This document shows positions 1 through 8,273 of a stretch of DNA of 60,520 bases, piece after piece (the first letter of the stretch is position 1; every line of letters starts with the position of its first letter). The notes beneath the pieces were generated by a model. It had not been told where the DNA came from. It made no database searches and worked only from the letters and a program-made list of their open reading frames with translations. The position numbers and the translations under genes were made by a program. Source of the stretch: JAHDDH01 sp963922775 (GTDB taxonomy: Bacteria; Bacteroidota; Bacteroidia; Cytophagales; Amoebophilaceae); NCBI GenBank assembly GCA_963922775.1, contig CAWUJG010000004.1:1-60520 (forward strand). Reading direction: 5' to 3'.

Positions 1-2
1 AA

Positions 3-1718
3 AAAATCAAATCATTTGAAAATACAACTTCTTCTGATTTACAAACCATTTTAACTACAGTTTCTATGGCTGTAGAAGCTTTAGAAAAAAAAGATAAGCA
101 GGGTATTATAAAAAAATTACTTTCTCTTTTGGCTTATGTTTCACCTGATAAAATAGAGTATAATCTATTGAAAAATTTTGCTTTGGGCAATACATTTGAA
201 AATGAAAGACTAAGAAATAAAATACAAAATAAACCTGTAGAATTATTTATTGAAAATTATTTTATCACTATAGATCATATTGATGAAGCTTTAAAGTTAT
301 TAGTAGATTACAATATCATCATAAAACAATCAAAAGATAGTTATGCTATTCATAGATTTACGCAAGAGGCATTGCATGAACTTCAAAAACAAGCCAATAG
401 CAATGAACAGAATTATAAGCAAGTATTCAATTGGTTTTTACCTCAATTAGATTATGATGAAAAAAATACTCAAAATATCGTTTGTGTTATTCCTTTGGTA
501 AAGCATGGAGAGTATTTGGCAGAGGGATTTCCTGATATATTGGATCAAAAAAAGTTAGGAGAATTGTGGAAAAAAATGGGATCATACCAAATTCTTGGTA
601 TACAATACCCTAATTTAGGACTAAAATACCTAAAAAAATCTTTAAAAATTTTAGACAAAGAAAGAAATCCATTAATTTTGAGTTATATGGGAATAGCCTA
701 TTATCGTTTAGGAAATCATAAATTGGGTAGATCATACGCAAGTGATGCATTAAACATTTCTAAAAGAATAAAATTAGGTTCTAATGAACTTGCTGAAATT
801 TATATTAATATTTCTGCCACATATAGTTTATCAAAAAATCCTCGTAAGGCAAAATCTTACCTAAAGCAAGCATTGAAAATTTTAGGAAAAAAAAGTAAAA
901 AACGTGATATTATATATCATCATATGGGTTATATAGAAAACTTATTAGGAAATTATTCTTTAGCTGAAGATTATTTTAATAAATCATTAGAAATAAAAAA
1001 AGAAAAATTTGGAGAAAAACATTATACAATTAGTAAAATTTTTGCAAATTTAGGAGTTAGTAAAATGAATCTAGGAAAATACGATTCAGCTGAAGATTAT
1101 TTTAATAAATCACTAGAAATAAAAAAAGAATATTTTGGAGAAAAACATTATGAAGTTGCAAAAACTATGAGAAATTTAGAAAATGCTTACTGCCATTTAA
1201 AAAAATATGATAATGCTAAAAAATTACTTGAAGATGCATTAAAAATAGAAAAAAATTATTATAAAAATCAAAATACATTAATTGCGATTACATATAATTA
1301 TTTAGGAAATCTTTATAGAAATATTAAAAACTATAAGTTAGCTGAAAGCCATATAAAGCAAGCTAAAAATATTCATGAAAATCACTTAGGAAAGGATCAT
1401 CCTAAAACAGCAAAAGTATACACCAATCTAGGCTTTTTATATTATGAAACAAAAGATTACACCCAAGCAAAAAATTACCAACAAAAAGCATATGATATAT
1501 TTCTAAAAGAATATGGAAAAAATAATCGATATACGAAAGAGGCAAAAGAGAGTTTAGAAAAAATAAAAAAAGCAGAAAATGATATACTGATAATGAGTAA
1601 TTATATGATTACAAATTATGTAAAAAATTACAATGCTCATCTATTCAAGCAAGACAAAACAATAATTAAAAAAAAGGGAAAAATTCAAAAATTCAAAAAC
1701 CACTGTACAATTTTTTGA
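3..1718 (+). CDS. STAND/NB-ARC-like TPR protein, 5' end outside window
   Basis: The reading frame is open to the left edge, so the true start lies upstream; the ATG at 66 is internal. The first ~120 residues look like the winged-helix end of an NB-ARC/STAND module: a helical LLSLLAYVSPDKI segment, then the HRFTQEAL motif that typically closes such modules. From about residue 170 on there are TPR repeats of the 42-residue kinesin-light-chain/nephrocystin type (A-x-x-Y-x-x-x-L-x-I motifs). Two neighbouring repeats, starting near 961 and 1087, are almost identical at DNA level. The lysine-rich C-terminal tail has no recognised domain. STAND-TPR proteins act as ligand-triggered switches or host-interaction scaffolds; the ligand here is unknown. 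The nucleotide-binding part is not in the window, so the STAND call is inference. Confidence 0.72.
   Translation, partial: KIKSFENTTSSDLQTILTTVSMAVEALEKKDKQGIIKKLLSLLAYVSPDKIEYNLLKNFALGNTFENERLRNKIQNKPVELFIENYFITIDHIDEALKLLVDYNIIIKQSKDSYAIHRFTQEALHELQKQANSNEQNYKQVFNWFLPQLDYDEKNTQNIVCVIPLVKHGEYLAEGFPDILDQKKLGELWKKMGSYQILGIQYPNLGLKYLKKSLKILDKERNPLILSYMGIAYYRLGNHKLGRSYASDALNISKRIKLGSNELAEIYINISATYSLSKNPRKAKSYLKQALKILGKKSKKRDIIYHHMGYIENLLGNYSLAEDYFNKSLEIKKEKFGEKHYTISKIFANLGVSKMNLGKYDSAEDYFNKSLEIKKEYFGEKHYEVAKTMRNLENAYCHLKKYDNAKKLLEDALKIEKNYYKNQNTLIAITYNYLGNLYRNIKNYKLAESHIKQAKNIHENHLGKDHPKTAKVYTNLGFLYYETKDYTQAKNYQQKAYDIFLKEYGKNNRYTKEAKESLEKIKKAENDILIMSNYMITNYVKNYNAHLFKQDKTIIKKKGKIQKFKNHCTIF
961..1158 (+). 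repeat. Near-identical tandem 126-bp TPR repeat
   Basis: The segment starting at about 961 recurs at about 1087 with only a few substitutions, including the stretch coding for AEDYFNKSLEIKKE and GEKHY. The 126-bp period is 42 codons, the size of one long TPR unit. Such DNA identity inside an otherwise diverged TPR array suggests a recent unit duplication or gene conversion. Confidence 0.8.
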
Positions 1719-1795
1719 ATAAAAATTCTATTTTTTTTCTAAAATGGTATTTAGAAAACCAACAGTTATTTTTTCATAAATAAAATAACAAACTT

Positions 1796-2671
1796 ATGCA
1801 AAAAAAAATACATTACACCCCTCCCTTCATAAGCCTAGACTATGCCATAAAACATCTGCTCAAAAATAAAGAAAATTATGGCATAATAGAAAATTTTCTC
1901 TCCAATCTAATAAGTGTGGAGAAATATCAACCAATAAAAATAACAGGCCTATTAGACCCAGAAAGCACAAAAGAAAAAAAATACAGCAAAAAATCTATAG
2001 CAGATCTCATGGCCGAAGACAAAGATGGCAACAAATACATCATAGAAGTAGAAAGAGCCTATAAAGTAAACTTTTTTCACAAATCATGCTTTAACACCTC
2101 CCGTACCATAGTAGATAGCATAAGCAGTTCAGTAGATTATGTCAACATAACAAAAGTCATCCATATTGTGCTACTGTTTGATTTACCCCCAGAGAATATT
2201 TTTGAATCCCCAATCTACCATGGAAAAACAGAATTTCGATCACTAAAAAAAGAACCTCATCACGCCAGAGGACTAAGTAAAGACACAAAAAAATACAATT
2301 TTCCAAATATTTATACAGAATATTTTGTAATATGTGTTCCCAATTACCAAGACAAGCTAGAAGATGAACTAGATGAATGGCTCTATGTGTTAAAATATGG
2401 CAAAGTCCCTCAAAATTTTCAAGGCCCTTACATGGCCCAAATACGAGAAAGAATCAACTTCTTGAACATGGATGAAGAAGTAAGAAATGGCTATATCCGC
2501 TATAAACTGGACATGATAGATTTGCGTGAAAGCCATAAAACAAGCTATGAAGCGGGTAAAAAAAAAGAAAAAAGAAGTATAGCAAAAAATATGTTATCAT
2601 TAGGAATGCAAGAGACACAAATATCCCAAGCAACAGGCTTAAGTTTGGAAGAAATAGAAAAAATAAAGTAA
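1796..2671 (+). CDS. Rpn family PD-(D/E)XK nuclease / putative transposase
   Basis: A 291-residue protein of the Rpn (recombination-promoting nuclease, 'PD-(D/E)XK nuclease family transposase') group. The catalytic core is visible around residues 65-85: an aspartate in SIADLMAEDKDGNKY followed by the strand YIIEVER, an E-x-E variant of the usual E-x-Q. The last ~30 residues (MLSLGMQETQISQATGLSLEEI) form the small helical module common at the end of these proteins. Characterised Rpn proteins are DNA endonucleases that raise RecA-independent recombination. The gene stands alone, has no visible terminal repeats, and its sense strand is richer in C than neighbouring housekeeping genes, which fits transfer. 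Confidence 0.8.
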   Translation: MQKKIHYTPPFISLDYAIKHLLKNKENYGIIENFLSNLISVEKYQPIKITGLLDPESTKEKKYSKKSIADLMAEDKDGNKYIIEVERAYKVNFFHKSCFNTSRTIVDSISSSVDYVNITKVIHIVLLFDLPPENIFESPIYHGKTEFRSLKKEPHHARGLSKDTKKYNFPNIYTEYFVICVPNYQDKLEDELDEWLYVLKYGKVPQNFQGPYMAQIRERINFLNMDEEVRNGYIRYKLDMIDLRESHKTSYEAGKKKEKRSIAKNMLSLGMQETQISQATGLSLEEIEKIK

Positions 2672-2688
2672 ATTGCGTTCTCTCTATT

Positions 2689-3687
2689 TTATTCTTGCAG
2701 CAAAGCAAATATTTTATCCTTTAGCGTATTAATACCTTGATGCGTAACAGCAGAAATACATAGCACTGGTAAAGATAAGGCTTTACTAAGCATACTCAAT
2801 ATTTCTTTTTGCTTTTCATCTTCTATAAGATCTGCTTTAGTAAGTACCAAAACCCTTTGTTTATTTAATAATTCAGGATCATATAATGCCAACTCTTTTA
2901 ATAAAATGTTATAATTTTGTATAACATTTTCATCTTCTAAAGATACTAAAAATAGTAACACATTATTTTTTTCTATATGACGTAAAAACTGTAGACCTAA
3001 ACCTTTACCTGAAGAAGCATGCTGTATAATACCTGGAATATCTGCCATAACAAAAGAGTAATTATCACGGTATTTCACAATACCAAGATTTGGCTTAAGC
3101 GTTGTGAAAGGATATTCAGCTACTAGAGGTTTAGCTGCCGATACAGTAGCGAGTAGAGTAGACTTACCTGCATTAGGAAGACCTACTAAACCTACATCAG
3201 CTAAGAGCTTAAGCTCAAAAGTGATCATTGCTTCTTGACCTTTTTTTCCTTGCTGTGCATAACGAGGAGTTTGTTTTGTAGCAGACTTAAAATAGGCATT
3301 TCCTAACCCTCCTCTACCACCTTGCATTAAAAGATATTTCTTTTTGTGTTCATCTACAGATAAAATATTTTTTTTTTCTTCACTATGTACAACAGTACCT
3401 AATGGTACCTCTATTAATATATCTTTTCCATTAGCACCATTTGCACGTTGCCTTCCTCCATATTTGCCATTCTCTGCTAAAATATGCTTTTTGTATTTTA
3501 AATGCAGTAGGGTAAAAATTTGTTTATTCCCTTGCAAATAAATATTGCCACCATTACCACCATTACCACCATCTGGACCTCCTTTAGGTAAAAACTTTTC
3601 TCTACGAAAATGTACTACTCCAGCTCCTCCCTTTCCAGCACGAAGATAAATATGAGTATAGTCAATAAAATTTTGAACAGCCGCCAT
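2689..3687 (-). CDS. obgE: GTPase ObgE/CgtA
   Basis: The 332-residue protein has the Obg architecture. The glycine-rich Obg fold spans residues 1-160 (GGNGGNGGNIY, GGRGGLGNAYF). The G domain follows, with G1 GLPNAGKST near residue 170, G3 DIPG, and G4 TKAD. The long C-terminal Obg extension of some species is absent, as in many Bacteroidetes. Obg binds the 50S ribosomal subunit and links ribosome assembly to growth and stress. The start is the ATG at 3687. The gene lies 37 bp downstream of adk on the same strand, so the two may be cotranscribed. Confidence 0.96.
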   Translation of the reverse strand: MAAVQNFIDYTHIYLRAGKGGAGVVHFRREKFLPKGGPDGGNGGNGGNIYLQGNKQIFTLLHLKYKKHILAENGKYGGRQRANGANGKDILIEVPLGTVVHSEEKKNILSVDEHKKKYLLMQGGRGGLGNAYFKSATKQTPRYAQQGKKGQEAMITFELKLLADVGLVGLPNAGKSTLLATVSAAKPLVAEYPFTTLKPNLGIVKYRDNYSFVMADIPGIIQHASSGKGLGLQFLRHIEKNNVLLFLVSLEDENVIQNYNILLKELALYDPELLNKQRVLVLTKADLIEDEKQKEILSMLSKALSLPVLCISAVTHQGINTLKDKIFALLQE

Positions 3688-3724
3688 CAGCTAAGTAGAT
3701 TATAAGGTTATAGCAATAAAAAAA

Positions 3725-4318
3725 CTATATTACTACTTCAATAATATTTTTTATATATCTAAAAACTTCTTGCTTTTCTTTATCTGCATCAACATGAATA
3801 GCCTTAGATTTATAATATTCTAATAATGCTGGCAAATTTTGGTAATATGTCTTAATTCGTGTTGATACTTTTATTTCATCTTGATCATCAGGCCTTTGGT
3901 GCTTTATTGATCGATCTTTTAGCCTTCTTATAATTTCTTCTTCTGGTACATCTAAAACAATTACAAGATCTATTTTTTCTTTTTCTTCTTGCATCAATAC
4001 ATCTAAAGCTTTAGCCTGTACTAATGTTCTAGGAAAACCATCAAATAAAAATCCTTTTCTTGAACCTATACTTGTTATAGTTTGATGCATAATATCTATT
4101 ACAAGATTATCTTCAAGCAATTCACCATTTTGCATAGGTATTTGTATTTTTTTTCCTAATGCTGTTTGATCTGCTACATGTTTGCGAAACAAAATACCAG
4201 GTGATAGATGTACATAACCAAATCGTAAAATAATTCTTTCACTTTGAGTTCCTTTACCTGATCCTGGAGGGCCAAGTAATATAGTATTAATAGTATTAAT
4301 TTTTTTTTTTAAAATCAT
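3725..4318 (-). CDS. adk: Adenylate kinase
   Basis: Makes 2 ADP from ATP and AMP in the cytoplasm. The 197-residue protein shows the P-loop GPPGSGKGTQ at residues 16-25, the AMP-binding motif DGFPRT near residue 90 and the lid arginine region RLKDRSIKHQRPDD. The lid is the short form without a zinc domain. The ATG start at 4318 gives a slightly long lysine/asparagine-rich lead before the P-loop. It sits between the E2 acyltransferase gene (48 bp upstream) and obgE on the same strand. Confidence 0.95.
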   Translation of the reverse strand: MILKKKINTINTILLGPPGSGKGTQSERIILRFGYVHLSPGILFRKHVADQTALGKKIQIPMQNGELLEDNLVIDIMHQTITSIGSRKGFLFDGFPRTLVQAKALDVLMQEEKEKIDLVIVLDVPEEEIIRRLKDRSIKHQRPDDQDEIKVSTRIKTYYQNLPALLEYYKSKAIHVDADKEKQEVFRYIKNIIEVVI

Positions 4319-4366
4319 AGCAATAGTATTTAGATATCTAAAATAAAATATTTTTTGTTAGCAAGC

Positions 4367-5560
4367 TTATCTAGCCAATAATATATTTAAAGGATTTTCT
4401 ATCAAAAATTTTACTTTTTTTAAAAAATCTATAGAAGATTTATCATCTACAATATGGCTATTATAAGAAAGTGCAATATACATAATTGGCTTAATCACAA
4501 TAGATTTATTGCTTACCACAGGTTTTTCAATAGTGTTATATAGACCTAAAGTTGCTACCTGTGATGAATATACCATAGGAGTAGCAAACATAGCACCTGC
4601 TTTACTATTATACATAATAGTAAAAGTACCACCTGTTATATCTTCTACTGTTAAGTGTTGTGATTGGGCCTTTTTTTCCAAAGCTTGAAATATTTTTTCA
4701 ATCTCATCTAAAGACTTTTTTTCTACCTGTTTTATGTTAGGTGCTACATAACCACTGCTTGTATACATTGATATAGCAATATTATAAAAATCAGGATGAA
4801 TAATATGGTTATCTTTTAAAGAAGCATTTATTTTAGGATATTCTTTTAAAGCAATACAAGAAGCATGAACAAAAAAAGACAGTAAACTTATATTATTCGT
4901 ATATTTTTTCTGTAATATTTCTTTATACTTTTTTTTCAACTGTAGTATAGGCTCCATATCTACCTCATCAAATGTTGTAAGTATAGGAGTGTAACGAAAG
5001 TCATGAGCTAATGTTGAATCAAAATTTGATTTTGCATGATTAACAGATGACACATTAGCATGGGTTTCCAAAAATGTAGATACTTGGTTAGCATGAGGGG
5101 GAATAGACATTTTAGTAGCTAAAATAGCATCTTGTTTAATAATTTTCCCTTGAGGACCTGTCCCCTGTATTTGTGTAGGGTCTACACCTTTTTCAGCTAA
5201 AATTTTACTTGCAATTGGCGATGGAGAAACTTTTTTTATAACCGATAGATTTGGTACTTTTTCTATTTCTTTTAGTTTTGCATCATTTTCTTTGACCTGT
5301 TTTTTTTCATTATCATGTGATGTAATCGTGCAAATAGCACTGCCAATAGCTAATGTAGTACCTTCTGGAGCTAAAATTTTTAATTCTCCTGATATTTCAG
5401 CAAGAATCTCAAAAGTAGCTTTATCAGACTCTATTTCGGCAATAATTTCTTCTTTTTCTACAAATTCACCAGATTTTTTACTCCAATAGGCTAAAGTTAC
5501 TTCAGTAATAGACTCACCAACATGAGGAACATATATAGTTATTTTTTTTTCTTCAGTCAT
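4367..5560 (-). CDS. sucB: 2-oxo acid dehydrogenase E2 (odhB/sucB-like) with altered catalytic motif
   Basis: The 397-residue protein has the E2 order. A lipoyl domain spans residues 7-80 with the lipoylation lysine in ESDKAT (K47). A peripheral-subunit-binding domain lies at about 112-145 (SPIASKILAEKGVDP..GPQGKI), and a CoA-acyltransferase domain at about 190-397. The lipoyl domain opening VPHVGESITEV is typical of 2-oxoglutarate dehydrogenase E2 in Bacteroidetes. The active-site segment that normally reads D-H-R-I-V-D-G reads N-S-H-I-V-D-D here, so the catalytic histidine position is serine and the glycine is aspartate. The DNA confirms this with no frameshift. No E1 or E3 gene is adjacent. 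It could be a diverged, inactive or re-purposed E2; which oxo acid it serves is uncertain. Confidence 0.82.
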   Translation of the reverse strand: MTEEKKITIYVPHVGESITEVTLAYWSKKSGEFVEKEEIIAEIESDKATFEILAEISGELKILAPEGTTLAIGSAICTITSHDNEKKQVKENDAKLKEIEKVPNLSVIKKVSPSPIASKILAEKGVDPTQIQGTGPQGKIIKQDAILATKMSIPPHANQVSTFLETHANVSSVNHAKSNFDSTLAHDFRYTPILTTFDEVDMEPILQLKKKYKEILQKKYTNNISLLSFFVHASCIALKEYPKINASLKDNHIIHPDFYNIAISMYTSSGYVAPNIKQVEKKSLDEIEKIFQALEKKAQSQHLTVEDITGGTFTIMYNSKAGAMFATPMVYSSQVATLGLYNTIEKPVVSNKSIVIKPIMYIALSYNSHIVDDKSSIDFLKKVKFLIENPLNILLAR

Positions 5561-5935
5561 TATTTTTATTCATTAACTAAACAAATATATAGAAAGATAC
5601 GATTAAGATTTATAATTTAAGAACAGCCGATACACCCTAGAGGATAATTATTCATTATATTATCAATTTAACAGTGTTGATTAGAATATTTTAATATTCT
5701 AATCTTGAGGAGTAAAATGCAAATAATATAGATCAAAAAAATAAATCTAATAATTTTGTATTGTAGATATATTTTTAAATAGATACCTATATTTTAAATA
5801 TTACAAAAATCTACCCTAAAATATAACTTTATATACATAAAATGTATAAACTTTGTTATAGAACACACAGTTTTCTTTTTTTATAGAGTCTTTTTTTTTA
5901 AGTGTTCATACAAAATTAAAAATTTTTTATGGTTT
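5561..5935. other. Intergenic region, no gene seen
   Basis: 375 bp between dprA and the E2 gene, both on the minus strand. No reading frame of coding character is seen. It holds one perfect 26-bp palindrome, listed separately. A Shine-Dalgarno-like AGGAG sits 4 bases before an ATG at 5718 that opens only four codons. Confidence 0.6.
5679..5704. promoter_or_regulatory. Perfect 26-bp palindrome (12-bp stem)
   Basis: GATTAGAATATT at 5679-5690 and its exact reverse complement at 5693-5704 are separated by TT. It lies ~120 bp upstream of the E2 gene start and ~230 bp downstream of the dprA stop, as read on the minus strand. It could be a repressor site or a transcription terminator for dprA. No long U-tract follows directly on either strand, so an operator is as likely as a terminator. 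Confidence 0.45.
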
Positions 5936-7033
5936 TTATAAAAAAAGTTTAAATTTTTTTCCTGGCAAAGCTATTACTACAGATTTTAGCTCTAATTCAA
6001 GTAAAATACAGGGCAAATGGGTAATAGCTATTTGCGTTTTATAATGTAACTCATCAATAGATAATACTTGATTGTGTGTTAAACACTGTACTACTTTTTT
6101 TTCTACTGCTGTAAGCTGTATTTTTTTTTTCTGCTTAAAAAAATTTTTTTTAGACCAATTCAAGATATAAAATATATCTTGAACACTTGTAAATACATTG
6201 GCCTGATGTGTTTTTATAAGATGGTTACAGCCTGTAGAATAAGCATCATATAAATTTCCTGGTACTGCAAATACATCTCGATTATAATCATTAGCCAAAC
6301 TTGCAGTAATTAATGCTCCACTCTTTTTTTGTGCTTCTATTACTATAGTGGCTTGACTTATGCCAGCTATAATTCTATTCCTTGCAGGAAAATGATGCGT
6401 ATCAGGAGGTGTTCCTAAGGTATATTCACTCATAACTCCTCCACATTGTATCATATTTTTAACTGTATTTTTGTGTTCACTAGGATAGATAATATCTAAT
6501 CCACTGGCCAAAATACCTAATGTAGGTATACCATGCTGTAATGCCAATTTATGGGCATAAATATCTATACCATAAGCTAAACCACTTACAATAAGTATAT
6601 CCTGATTTTTTAAGGCATATATAATTTCTTCTACTACTTTTTTACCATAGCTTGTTGCTTTTCTTGTACCTACAATGCTCAATACTCTGTATTTATTTAC
6701 ATTTTTACTTCCTTTAAAAAATAAAATTGGTGGACTATCTGGAATATTTTTGAGTAAACTAGGATAGTTATTATCATTATATGTGACTATCTGGATATTA
6801 TTTTTCTGATGTTTCTGATAAATATCTTCAGCTTTTTTTATCGTTGTTTTTTTTGTAATTTCTGTAGCTAAATTTTTACCTATACCTGCTATCCCATATA
6901 AGGCCTTGGCTTTTGCATCAAATACTATTTTTGCAGAACCAAAATGATGGATCAGTTGTCTAAATATTTTATTACCAATACCTTTTATCAAATAGAGTGC
7001 TATTTTATATATTTTTTCTTGGGGATTTTCCAT
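5936..7033 (-). CDS. dprA: DNA-processing protein DprA
   Basis: A 365-residue DprA/Smf. Helix-hairpin-helix-like N-terminus (GIGNKIFRQL.., GIAGIGKNLATEI), then the Rossmann-like DprA core with LSIVGTRKATSYG, IVSGLAYGIDIYAH, LASGLDIIYP and the ssDNA-binding segment FPARNRIIAGIS. A winged-helix tail spans about 305-365 (LTAVEKKVVQCLT..). In naturally competent bacteria DprA loads RecA onto incoming single-stranded DNA. All domains look intact, which is of interest in a reduced genome. A comF homologue occurs at 26.5 kb. The gene is transcribed alone, divergently from the DksA-like gene. Confidence 0.95.
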   Translation of the reverse strand: MENPQEKIYKIALYLIKGIGNKIFRQLIHHFGSAKIVFDAKAKALYGIAGIGKNLATEITKKTTIKKAEDIYQKHQKNNIQIVTYNDNNYPSLLKNIPDSPPILFFKGSKNVNKYRVLSIVGTRKATSYGKKVVEEIIYALKNQDILIVSGLAYGIDIYAHKLALQHGIPTLGILASGLDIIYPSEHKNTVKNMIQCGGVMSEYTLGTPPDTHHFPARNRIIAGISQATIVIEAQKKSGALITASLANDYNRDVFAVPGNLYDAYSTGCNHLIKTHQANVFTSVQDIFYILNWSKKNFFKQKKKIQLTAVEKKVVQCLTHNQVLSIDELHYKTQIAITHLPCILLELELKSVVIALPGKKFKLFL

Positions 7034-7142
7034 ATAATATATTGCTAAATAATATTTTATTATTATTACATATGTTTTGTAAAAATAATATTCCTATTAA
7101 ATATTATTGCATAAAATTTTTATCTTAATTATTTTTAGATAT

Positions 7143-7505
7143 ATGCAAAAAAAAAAATATTCCCAAGAAGCACTAGAAGAATTTAAAAAAAATATTCTTG
7201 TAAAAAGAGAAAAAGCTATGCAAGAATTACTATTTATTAAAGAATCTATCAAAAATTTTGGTGCTAAAATACAAACTGAAAATAATAATTTAGAAAATGG
7301 TCCAGAAACAATTCAAAAAGAAAGCTTGAATCAGTTAGCTTTACGACAAAAAAAATTTATTGATCAGCTAGACGCAGCACTTATAAGAATATCTAATGGT
7401 ACTTATGGCATATGCACAGTTACTAAGCAGCTGATAGATAAAGAACGTTTAAAAGCAGTACCTCATACGCTATATTCTATAGAAGGTAAAAATGCGCTTA
7501 AATAA
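7143..7505 (+). CDS. DksA/TraR-family protein lacking zinc cysteines
   Basis: The product, ~120 residues from the ATG at 7143, has a coiled-coil N-terminus and a C-terminal globule with GTYGIC, LIDKERLKAVPHT. This matches the Bacteroidetes DksA/TraR-like family, which bind the RNA polymerase secondary channel. Only the first zinc-position cysteine remains (GICTVTK instead of C-x-x-C), and the second C-x-x-C is missing, as in other members from this phylum. An in-frame ATG at 7107 would add a hydrophobic MHKIFILIIF lead; the later start fits the family better. Its last 14 bp overlap rluB, implying translational coupling. Confidence 0.8.
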   Translation: MQKKKYSQEALEEFKKNILVKREKAMQELLFIKESIKNFGAKIQTENNNLENGPETIQKESLNQLALRQKKFIDQLDAALIRISNGTYGICTVTKQLIDKERLKAVPHTLYSIEGKNALK

Positions 7506-8187
7506 ATTGCTTGCACAAGCAGGAATATGTTCCAGAAGAGCTGCTGATAAACAAATTATAGCTGGCAATATAACTGTAAATGGTAAAGCAATGTTACAGC
7601 TGGGCTATACTATACAGGATAATGATATTGTAAAATATAAAAATAAAACAATTATACCAGAAAACAAAACTTATATACTATTAAATAAACCTAAAAATAC
7701 AATTACAACATTAAAAGATCCACAAAAAAGAAAAACTGTAGTCGATATAATACATCACAAAAAAATACAAAGAATATATCCTGTAGGCAGATTAGATAGA
7801 AATACTACAGGACTATTATTGTTAACCAATGATGGAATTTTAGCTCAAAAACTATCACATCCATCATCTAATACTACTAAGATATACCAAGTTACTTTAA
7901 CTAGGCCCTTATTGCTTAATGATATGGATAAAATAAAAAATGGGCTCCTGTTACATGATGGGATAGCTCAAGTAGATCATATATACTATATGGATACAGC
8001 ACGTAAAACAATACGTATTACTATGCATAGTGGAAAAAATAGAATTATTAGAAGGATATTTGAATATCTTAGTTATACAATTAAAGCTCTAGATCGTACT
8101 ATATACGGCCCACTTACCAAAAAAAATTTACCTTATGGACAATGGCGTTTTTTATATCCTAAAGAGATTCAACAACTGCTAAATTGA
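7492..8187 (+). CDS. rluB: 23S rRNA pseudouridine synthase, RluB/RsuA family
   Basis: A 231-residue RsuA/RluB/E/F family enzyme. An N-terminal S4 RNA-binding domain (MRLNKLLAQAGICSRRAAD..ITVNG) is followed by the catalytic domain with the signature GRLDRNTTGLLLLTNDG, whose aspartate at about residue 104 is the nucleophile. The KNRIIRRIFEYL segment near the end is also typical. RluB isomerises a uridine near the peptidyl-transferase centre of 23S rRNA; family members differ in target, so RluB is the likeliest assignment. It overlaps the preceding DksA-like gene by 14 bp and converges on ftsK. Confidence 0.9.
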   Translation: MRLNKLLAQAGICSRRAADKQIIAGNITVNGKAMLQLGYTIQDNDIVKYKNKTIIPENKTYILLNKPKNTITTLKDPQKRKTVVDIIHHKKIQRIYPVGRLDRNTTGLLLLTNDGILAQKLSHPSSNTTKIYQVTLTRPLLLNDMDKIKNGLLLHDGIAQVDHIYYMDTARKTIRITMHSGKNRIIRRIFEYLSYTIKALDRTIYGPLTKKNLPYGQWRFLYPKEIQQLLN

Positions 8188-8273
8188 TTATATTTTTTAA
8201 AAAATTAAATATGTATTGCCATTTAATTATAACAGAAATAAATGTATTAGTACAAAAAATTTATTTTTTTAGA

